Part shown: positions 6,556-11,575 of the stretch, in pieces
Numbering within the stretch: position 1 is the first letter of the stretch
Layout of the letters: every line of letters starts with the position of its first letter
Translations under genes and position numbers: made by a program
Origin: Verrucomicrobia subdivision 3 bacterium UBA7542
Lineage (GTDB): Bacteria > Verrucomicrobiota > Verrucomicrobiia > Limisphaerales > UBA11358
Direction of reading: 5' to 3'
Assembly: GCA_002479245.1 (NCBI GenBank)
Contig: DLMG01000317.1
Location: 1 to 11,575 of the forward strand
DNA length: 11,575 bases
Notes under the pieces: generated by a model
Seen by the model: only the letters and a program-made list of their open reading frames with translations
What the model was told of the DNA's origin: nothing
Database searches by the model: none

Positions 6556-7317
6556 ATGAAAAAACAATTCTCAATACTTGCTTCAACCATTATTTGCCTG
6601 GGACTCCTTCCGGCGTATTCACAACCCGGGGCTCCGGGCGGACCGCATTTGGGCGGCGCAATGAGCAAACTGTTTGGCGATAACCAGGCCTTTTCCGCCG
6701 GACTCGAAATGCAAGTCACCGACAAATCCGGGAAACCCATAACCATGCCCGGCAAAATTTCCTTTGATGCGGGCAAGCAGCGCTTCGAGGTCAACCTGGC
6801 CGACATGAAGGGCGGCCAGTTGCCCACCAACGCCGCCGCGCAAATGAAATCCATGGGCATGGACCAAATGGTGACCATCGCGCGCCCGGACCAAAAAACC
6901 GCCTGCCTCATTTATCCGGGAATGCAGAGTTACGCCGAAATTCACCTGTCGAATGCCGATAGCGCCCCGACCAACAGCGACTACAAGGTGGAAATCACCG
7001 AAATCGGCCCGGACACCGTGGACGGCCATCCGTGCGTGAAAAACAAGTACATCGTCACCGACAACGAAGGCGTCAAGCATGAATCCACCGTTTGGAACGC
7101 GACGGACTTGAAAAAATTTCCGGTCAAAATTCAGACCATCGAGCAGGGCGACACTGTAACCATGCTGTTCAAAAACGTCTCGCTCGCCAAACCTGCCGCC
7201 AGCCTGTTTGATCCGCCCGCCGACTTTAAGAAATACGACAATATCCAGCAGTTGATGCAGCAGGAAATGATGAAACGCATGGGCGGAGGCATGGGCATGC
7301 CACCCATGGGCCATTAA
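6556..7317 (+). CDS. Secreted DUF4412-like protein
   Basis: This encodes a 253-aa exported protein with a signal peptide (MKKQFSILASTIICLGLLPA) and likely cleavage after AYS at residue 22. The body matches my memory of DUF4412-type proteins, probably an open beta-sheet fold related to lipoprotein carriers: FSAGLEMQVTD (46-56), PGKISFDAGKQRFEVN (65-80), TVDGHPCVKNKYIV (154-167), STVWNATDLKKFPVKI (177-192), and LFDPPADFKKYD near 217-228. The C-terminus is rich in Met and Gly (240-253). A single internal cysteine, Cys160, remains after the signal peptide. The start at 6556 is chosen because it opens the signal peptide; an in-frame ATG at 6472 lies inside pckG. Function is unknown. It is probably periplasmic or loosely attached to the outer membrane. 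Confidence 0.7.
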   Translation: MKKQFSILASTIICLGLLPAYSQPGAPGGPHLGGAMSKLFGDNQAFSAGLEMQVTDKSGKPITMPGKISFDAGKQRFEVNLADMKGGQLPTNAAAQMKSMGMDQMVTIARPDQKTACLIYPGMQSYAEIHLSNADSAPTNSDYKVEITEIGPDTVDGHPCVKNKYIVTDNEGVKHESTVWNATDLKKFPVKIQTIEQGDTVTMLFKNVSLAKPAASLFDPPADFKKYDNIQQLMQQEMMKRMGGGMGMPPMGH

Positions 7318-7355
7318 GCCAATCCCATTCCGAAACTCGGCTTTAAAGGTTCTGT

Positions 7356-7389
7356 CACAATTATTGAAATAGCTATTACAGAAATTGTG
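7356..7389. promoter_or_regulatory. Upstream operator-like palindrome of the PaaX-family gene
   Basis: A 34-bp interrupted palindrome is centred between 7372 and 7373. Its outer arms CACAATT and AATTGTG and its inner core AATAGCTATT are symmetric, with 14 of 17 half-site positions matching. It ends 5 bp before the ATG of the regulator gene, where it would cover the promoter or ribosome-loading region. A second site with 28 of 32 identical positions lies at the other end of the same gene (8176-8207). Conservation of sequence as well as symmetry suggests protein binding, most likely by the encoded regulator (inference). Confidence 0.75.
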
Positions 7390-7394
7390 CCAAT

Positions 7395-8183
7395 ATGAAA
7401 CCCCGCGTAAAATCCAACGATTGGCTAGGCTTGTTCCTTTGGGGACTCGATATCCTTATGAATCCAAACACACAGACGCTCTTGGAATCGTTCGAGTCCT
7501 GGAATTACCGAAATCATCTACGAGCCGATCTGAAACAGCTTGGCCGCAGCGGAATGGTTGAATGTCGGAAGGTGCGCAACGAGTCAAAGTGGCGACTTTC
7601 AGAGTCGGGCCGTCTCGTGGCCTTTGGCGGGATTGACCCCGCGTCTCAATGGTCACGCAAGTGGGATGGGCGGTGGCGATTGTTGTTGTTCGATCTTCCG
7701 GCCCGACAGCAACGGCTACGCTTGTCCCTTTGGCGTTGGTTGCGACGGGAGCGTTTCGGTTATTTGCAACAAAGCGTGTGGATTATTCCAGATACGATAA
7801 ACGAGACCAGTATCCCATTGCGCCAGCTTAAACTCACACCGGAGTCATTGACGGTCATTGACGGTGCGCCCACACCACCTGACACGAATGAAGGCATTGT
7901 TCAAAGCGCATGGGACTTTGCTCTCATTAACCGCCATTACAAGACGGCCATTGAACTTGCGACCGTCGGGCGCAGATTTGTCCGTGGAGGCAAGCCGGTC
8001 GAAATGCGGAAGTGGCTGGCTGATGAGCGCACAGCCTGGATGGAAGCCATTACCTGCGATCCGCTATTGCCGGAAGTGTTGTTGCCGAGGGATTATCTTG
8101 GACAAAGAGCCGTTCGCGAACGGCAAATCACCTTCTCCATCTTGAGCGGAGCTTTGCTCAAACAGAACAAACAGAACAATTAA
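7395..8183 (+). CDS. PaaX-family transcriptional regulator
   Basis: This 262-aa DNA-binding protein has the three-part PaaX layout. An N-terminal winged helix covers about 8-80 (DLKQLGRSGMVECRKV around 45-60, then WRLSESGRLVAF). A Cas2-like ferredoxin-fold middle domain covers about 90-165 (DGRWRLLLFDLP, RFGYLQQSVWIIPD). A helical C-terminal domain covers about 168-250 and ends in DPLLPEVLLPRDYLGQRA. The founding member represses phenylacetate degradation in response to phenylacetyl-CoA, but no such pathway genes are present here, so the ligand and targets are unknown. It is a lone gene between the DUF4412-like gene and convergent alaS. Near-identical palindromes bracket it, the first ending 5 bp before the start and the second including the stop codon, which suggests autoregulation. 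The extreme C-terminus (KQNKQNN) is encoded by a short direct repeat. It is not cas2: no cas1 or CRISPR array is present. Confidence 0.88.
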   Translation: MKPRVKSNDWLGLFLWGLDILMNPNTQTLLESFESWNYRNHLRADLKQLGRSGMVECRKVRNESKWRLSESGRLVAFGGIDPASQWSRKWDGRWRLLLFDLPARQQRLRLSLWRWLRRERFGYLQQSVWIIPDTINETSIPLRQLKLTPESLTVIDGAPTPPDTNEGIVQSAWDFALINRHYKTAIELATVGRRFVRGGKPVEMRKWLADERTAWMEAITCDPLLPEVLLPRDYLGQRAVRERQITFSILSGALLKQNKQNN

Positions 8184-8207
8184 TGAAATAGCTATTTCAT
8201 TAATTGT
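8176..8207. promoter_or_regulatory. Perfect 32-bp palindrome overlapping the PaaX-gene stop codon
   Basis: The half-site ACAATTAATGAAATAG is followed by its exact reverse complement, centred between 8191 and 8192, with no mismatch and no spacer. The regulator's TAA stop (8181-8183) lies inside it. Aligned with the site before the gene, 28 of 32 bases agree. It also sits 29 bp beyond the stop of convergent alaS, so it could act as a two-way roadblock or weak hairpin terminator. However, there is no U-tract, and the shared sequence with the upstream site favours an operator. Confidence 0.8.
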
Positions 8208-8236
8208 ATCACGTCCGCCAAAAGGATTTGGAGTGA

Positions 8237-11200
8237 TTAAAGCAATTGACGGGCTTTGGCCAGCGCCTCGTCCAGCTTGCTCGCGTCTTTGCCGCCGCCG
8301 CGGGCGTTGTCGGGCTTGCCGCCGCCTTTGCCGCCGACAATCGGCGCGATCGTCTGGATAATTTTTCCGGCCTGAACTTTCGCCGTGAAATCAGGCGAAA
8401 CGGCGGCGACGAGCGCAACTGCGCCGTTCGCCACGCCACCGAGAACAATCACGCCTTTGAAACGGCCTTTCAACGAGTCGGCGATGGATTGAAGGAAATC
8501 GCCATTGGCGGAACCGAGATTGTGAATGATTGCGGGCACACCGTTGATGGTCTTGATTTCCTCAAGCAGGTTGCTCGCGGCGTTGGAGGCTTCGCGCTGT
8601 TGCGCAACTTTGAGCTGCTTCTCCATCGCTTTTTGATGTTCCAGCAACGACTCGATCTTCTTTTCCAGCTCGTGCGCGGGCGAGTTCACCTTGCCCGCCA
8701 GCAATTTGATGAGCGCGAGTTCGTCGGTGGCTTTGCGATAGGCTTCCAGCCCGGCGACGGCTTCAATGCGCCGGACGCCGGCGGCAATCGCGTTCTCCCC
8801 CACGATGCGGAACAGGCCAATCTCGCCCGTCGCGCGCGTGTGCGTGCCACCGCAGAGTTCCATCGAGTAACCGTTCAACCTGCCCCGTTCACCGCCGATT
8901 TGCAGCACGCGAACCGTGTCACCATATTTCTCTCCGAAAAATTGCCGGATGTCATCGCGGCGCTTCACTTCGGAATAGGGCAATTCGATCCAGCTCACCG
9001 GCGCGTTCTCGACAATGCGTTCATTGACGAGTCTCTCGACATCGGCGACCTGCTGTAGCGTAAGCGGCGCGCTGTTGAAGTCGAAGGTCAACTTGTCCGG
9101 GCCGACGAATGAACCTTTCTGCGAGGCTTCCTTGCTCACGACTTCGTGCAACGCCCAGTGCAAAAGATGCGTGACGGTGTGGTGGCGCTGGATGGCGTTG
9201 CGGCGAGGAGCCTCAACCTGAAGAACGACTTTATCGCCAATCGCGGGAAGGTTCTCACCCGTCACGAAATGCAGCCAGGTGTTGCCGGATTTCTGAGTAT
9301 TCGTGACTTGTAGCCGTCCCGCATTGCGGGATGAGTCCGCGCCATCTGATGAAGTGCGCCGACTGACGTCGTCGGCTACGGGATTGAGAATGATTTCCCC
9401 GGTGTCGCCGACCTGGCCGCCCATCTCAGCGTAGCAAGCGCTGGTGTCGAGGATGACAGCGGTCTTGTCCTTGAGCGATACGACCTCCAAAACTTTGGCG
9501 GGCGTCTCCAGTTTCTCGTAGCCGACGAACTTCGTGGGCGTGGTGGTCTCGATTTGCGAAAGCGAAATGACTTCCTTCTTCTGCGCGGCGCGGGCGCGGG
9601 CGCGCTGTTCTTCCATCAACTTTTCAAAACCTGCGGTGTCCACGGTCAAACCGCGTTCGCGCGCCATCAACTCGGTGAGGTCGAGAGGGAAGCCGTAGGT
9701 GTCGTAAAGCTGAAATGCGAATGCACCAGCTATAATGCCTGGCTTAATGTTGACGCGCGCTTCAATAAACGCCTTTTCAATGTTCAACAAGACTTCTGGC
9801 GCGATGGATAAAAACTCTTGAAAGGCTCGTGCGGATGTTTCTCCAGACGAATTAAGAATCTCTTTGCTTTTCGTATCCAACTTAGCGATTCCCTTGAAAA
9901 GAATTACGTCCTGCGGCATCAAAGCATCTCCGGCCATCGTCAACACTTTGGCGAACGCGCCTTCGAGAGAATACTTTGGGCCAAACATCAAACGATGCGA
10001 ACGGTCTCGAATACGTTTAATCATTGGCTTAGCTGCTTCGTATGCGTCAGGAATTGATTTCAAATCATCCCTAGTGAGAGTAACGAATGAACTTTCATGA
10101 AGTTCTTTTACGATTTCATCAATGTCAGGTTGAACCTTAACTCGTTGTTCAAATATTGAGATTCCTTTATCCAACGTCTTGTTAAACGCCTCTTCCTCGG
10201 TGCGGATGACATCCTGCACTTGCTTCTTCCGGGCGCGGATCTCTGGGAAAACGCCGCCCATCGTGTCGGCGAGCACGTCCACGAGTTTGTAGAAGAACGG
10301 TTCGTGGAAACCAAGCGTGCGGCCGTACCGCACGGCGCGGCGCAGGATGCGGCGCAGGACGTAGTTGCGGTCGTTGTTCCCGGGCTGGATGCCGTCGGCA
10401 ATCGCAAAGCCCAATGTGCGGATGTGGTCAGCAATGACGCGGAAGGCGATGTCAATTTTTTCCTGATCGGATGTGGCACAGACCTCTGGTCTGTGTTCGG
10501 AGCACACAGGCCGGAGGCCTGTGCCACTGCTTTGATTCGGCAATGTGCTGCCGTATTTCTTGCCACTCAGTTTCTCCAATGCGTCGAAAATCGGGCGGAA
10601 GATGTCGGTCTCGTAGTTCGAAATCTTTGCGTTGGCGAAATCTTTGAAGCCTTTCGTGCATTGGATGATGCTCGTGACGCGCTCGAACCCCATGCCGGTG
10701 TCCACGTGCTTTGCGGGCAGTGGACTGAACGTGCCGTCGGGATTGGCGTTGAACTGGATGAAGACGAGGTTCCAGATTTCGATGCAGCGGGCGTCGCCTT
10801 TGTTGACGAGCGAACCTTTGGTGTCTCCCTTGGGCGTGAGGTCAACGTGGATTTCGGAGCATGGGCCGCACGGGCCGGTATCGCCCATCATCCAAAAGTT
10901 GTCCTGCTTGCCGCCGGTGCAAACGTGGACCTTGGGGTCGAGCCCGGCGGCTTTGAAAAGTTTTTCCCAATGGCCATAGGCTTCCTGGTCAAATTCGGAT
11001 GGCTCGCCGGGACCGGGTTTATAGACGGTGGCGTAGAGGCGTTCCGGCGGAAATCCGAACCATTTCTTTGACGTGACGAGTTCCCATGCCCACTCGATGG
11101 CCTCTTTTTTGAAATAATCCCCAAAACTCCAGTTCCCCAACATTTCAAAAAACGTGTGGTGATAGGTGTCGAGGCCGACGTCTTCGAGGTCGTTGTGTTT

Positions 11201-11419
11201 GCCGCCGGCGCGGATGCATTTCTGGGTGTCGGCGGCGCGACCGGGTTTGTAGGGGCATTGGACTTGGCCGAGAAAGATGGGCACGAACTGGTTCATGCCC
11301 GCGTTGGTGAACAGCAGGTTGGGGCTGTCCGGCATGAGGCTCGAAGACAGCACGATGGTGTGCTGCTTCGATTTGAAGAAGTCGAGAAACGACTGGCGGA
11401 TTTGCGTGCTGGTCATCAT
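8237..11419 (-). CDS. alaS: Alanine-tRNA ligase, enlarged by insertions
   Basis: This cytosolic enzyme charges tRNA-Ala and edits mischarged Ser/Gly. At 1060 aa it is about 185 longer than usual. The N-terminal catalytic core shows IRQSFLDFFKSK (7-18), FFEMLGNWSFGDYF (90-103), PCGPCSEIHVD (183-193) and HVDTGMGFERV (238-248, class II motif 3). The editing domain has the zinc ligands His747, His751 (HHTVTH), Cys856 and His860 (CGGTH). The C-terminal C-Ala domain ends with the glycine-rich GGKGGGKPDNARGGGKD. Three insertions explain the size: a palindromic repeat at about 298-316, an unrecognised block at about 428-564, and a second palindromic repeat at about 681-704. All catalytic and editing residues are intact and the frame is open, so it is probably functional. 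The start may be the first or second ATG (11419 or 11416; relatives begin MTS). It converges on the PaaX-family gene, 53 bp away. Confidence 0.96.
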   Translation of the reverse strand: MMTSTQIRQSFLDFFKSKQHTIVLSSSLMPDSPNLLFTNAGMNQFVPIFLGQVQCPYKPGRAADTQKCIRAGGKHNDLEDVGLDTYHHTFFEMLGNWSFGDYFKKEAIEWAWELVTSKKWFGFPPERLYATVYKPGPGEPSEFDQEAYGHWEKLFKAAGLDPKVHVCTGGKQDNFWMMGDTGPCGPCSEIHVDLTPKGDTKGSLVNKGDARCIEIWNLVFIQFNANPDGTFSPLPAKHVDTGMGFERVTSIIQCTKGFKDFANAKISNYETDIFRPIFDALEKLSGKKYGSTLPNQSSGTGLRPVCSEHRPEVCATSDQEKIDIAFRVIADHIRTLGFAIADGIQPGNNDRNYVLRRILRRAVRYGRTLGFHEPFFYKLVDVLADTMGGVFPEIRARKKQVQDVIRTEEEAFNKTLDKGISIFEQRVKVQPDIDEIVKELHESSFVTLTRDDLKSIPDAYEAAKPMIKRIRDRSHRLMFGPKYSLEGAFAKVLTMAGDALMPQDVILFKGIAKLDTKSKEILNSSGETSARAFQEFLSIAPEVLLNIEKAFIEARVNIKPGIIAGAFAFQLYDTYGFPLDLTELMARERGLTVDTAGFEKLMEEQRARARAAQKKEVISLSQIETTTPTKFVGYEKLETPAKVLEVVSLKDKTAVILDTSACYAEMGGQVGDTGEIILNPVADDVSRRTSSDGADSSRNAGRLQVTNTQKSGNTWLHFVTGENLPAIGDKVVLQVEAPRRNAIQRHHTVTHLLHWALHEVVSKEASQKGSFVGPDKLTFDFNSAPLTLQQVADVERLVNERIVENAPVSWIELPYSEVKRRDDIRQFFGEKYGDTVRVLQIGGERGRLNGYSMELCGGTHTRATGEIGLFRIVGENAIAAGVRRIEAVAGLEAYRKATDELALIKLLAGKVNSPAHELEKKIESLLEHQKAMEKQLKVAQQREASNAASNLLEEIKTINGVPAIIHNLGSANGDFLQSIADSLKGRFKGVIVLGGVANGAVALVAAVSPDFTAKVQAGKIIQTIAPIVGGKGGGKPDNARGGGKDASKLDEALAKARQLL
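9310..9379. repeat. Palindromic repeat inserted in the alaS coding sequence (residues 681-704)
   Basis: The outer arms GTAGCCG (9310-9316) and CGGCTAC (9373-9379) enclose two smaller hairpins, CCCGC ATT GCGGG (9318-9330) and GCCGAC with GTCGGC (9358-9363, 9371-9376). It is translated as an in-frame hydrophilic insert of about 24 residues between the conserved stretches GDTGEIILNP and WLHFVTGE, close to the start of the editing region. The double-hairpin layout is REP/BIME-like, but the family differs from the one at 10473-10527. Confidence 0.85.
9730..10138 (-). other. Unrecognised AT-rich insertion of about 137 residues in AlaRS
   Basis: Normal AlaRS passes within some 20-30 residues from the EEEAFNKTLDKGI helix to LYDTYGFPLDLTE. 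Here residues about 428-564 intervene. The insert starts near PDIDEIVKELHESSF and includes YEAAKPMIKRIRDR, GDALMPQDVILFKG and LNIEKAFIEARVNIKPG. The DNA is visibly more AT-rich than the rest of alaS. The block looks mainly helical and charged, with no cysteine, no intein splice motifs and no nuclease motif that I recognise. The boundaries are approximate (about 10 residues). Confidence 0.8.
10473..10527. repeat. Double-hairpin palindromic repeat inserted in the alaS coding sequence (residues 298-316)
   Basis: The outer arms GTGGCACAG (10473-10481) and CTGTGCCAC (10519-10527) enclose two perfect hairpins, CACAGACC TCT GGTCTGTG (10477-10495) and CACAGGCC GGA GGCCTGTG (10505-10523). Translated on the minus strand it gives TGLRPVCSEHRPEVCAT, a peptide style I know as recurring in-frame in unrelated Planctomycetes and Verrucomicrobia proteins. 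It lies in the linker between SGKKYG and the conserved KIDIAFRVIADHIR, a place that tolerates length change. Confidence 0.9.
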
Positions 11420-11498
11420 TGTAAAATTGAGGCGGGGAGATTAGCCCCAAGCCGCCGGACAAGGCGAGTTGGAAGTTTTGCGGGTAGTGACTCATTTT

Positions 11499-11548
11499 GG
11501 TGGGGCGAGGCTACTGACGAGCCGGCTCGCGAGGACGCTCGCCCCACC
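11499..11548. repeat. Palindromic REP-like element upstream of alaS
   Basis: The perfect 11-bp arms GGTGGGGCGAG (11499-11509) and CTCGCCCCACC (11538-11548) enclose a perfect inner palindrome CGAGCCGGCTCG (11518-11529). It lies 80 bp before the alaS start and is a third, distinct palindrome family. The intervening 11420-11498 shows no clear promoter. Confidence 0.85.
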
Positions 11549-11575
11549 TTATCCGGAACGATGTAGTTGCAAGAG

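Noticed and set aside
7318..7350. Terminator behind the DUF4412-like gene (AAGCC with GGCTT)
   Set aside because: It has only a 5-bp stem with a large loop and no T-tract; too weak to call.
7395..8183. CRISPR-associated cas2
   Set aside because: The middle domain is Cas2-like, but the protein has the full PaaX layout (winged helix and PaaX C-terminal motif), and there is no cas1 or repeat-spacer array.
9730..10138. Intein or intron in alaS
   Set aside because: There is no Cys/Ser at the start or His-Asn at the end of the block, no homing-nuclease motif, and it is a continuous frame too short for a typical intein.

Overview
The window looks like a chromosomal segment of a Verrucomicrobiota bacterium, probably of the Limisphaerales/Pedosphaera type. 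This is inferred from gene content and style, not from a marker-gene tree. The supporting signs are secreted glycoside hydrolase and DUF4185 genes, a GTP-type PEP carboxykinase, start codons almost without Shine-Dalgarno sequences, and several families of short palindromic (REP-like) repeats that sit even inside coding sequence. I see no tRNA, rRNA, CRISPR array, insertion sequence or transposase.

The left part (1-4350) is an accessory, rearranged zone. Two minus-strand genes for secreted or surface carbohydrate-active proteins (a DUF4185 lipoprotein, apparently cut short at its C-terminus, and a GH30 glycosidase) and one plus-strand secreted protein of unknown function are separated by three copies (A, B, C) of a modular repeat of 170-235 bp. 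Read on the minus strand, each copy carries a conserved AT-rich leader and the start of a short ORF. In copy C this is a complete 53-aa ORF that begins MKRKIYAPVTD. In copies A and B it stops after 14 codons at a TCAACTC heptamer array and is followed by a second, related start (MNSLNRKKYVPVGRF). Copy A runs in frame into the DUF4185 lipoprotein and supplies its N-terminus. Copy B runs into a 79-aa ORF whose stop overlaps the GH30 start. Copy C abuts a decayed fragment of what looks like a type IIG restriction-modification gene.

The middle part (4350-7320) is calmer: a 53-aa conserved-looking small protein with a strong UUCG terminator, pckG (gluconeogenesis), and a secreted DUF4412-like protein 55 bp behind it.

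The right part (7320-11575) holds a lone PaaX-family regulator, bracketed by two nearly identical 32-bp palindromes (one 5 bp before its start, one overlapping its stop), and convergent to it a greatly enlarged alaS. AlaRS is 1060 aa instead of about 870-880. It carries two in-frame palindromic repeat insertions and a roughly 137-residue AT-rich insertion just before the conserved LYDTYGFP segment. Another palindromic repeat lies upstream of alaS.

The most interesting items are the palindrome-bracketed PaaX gene, the start-codon-donating modular repeat, and the inflated alaS.
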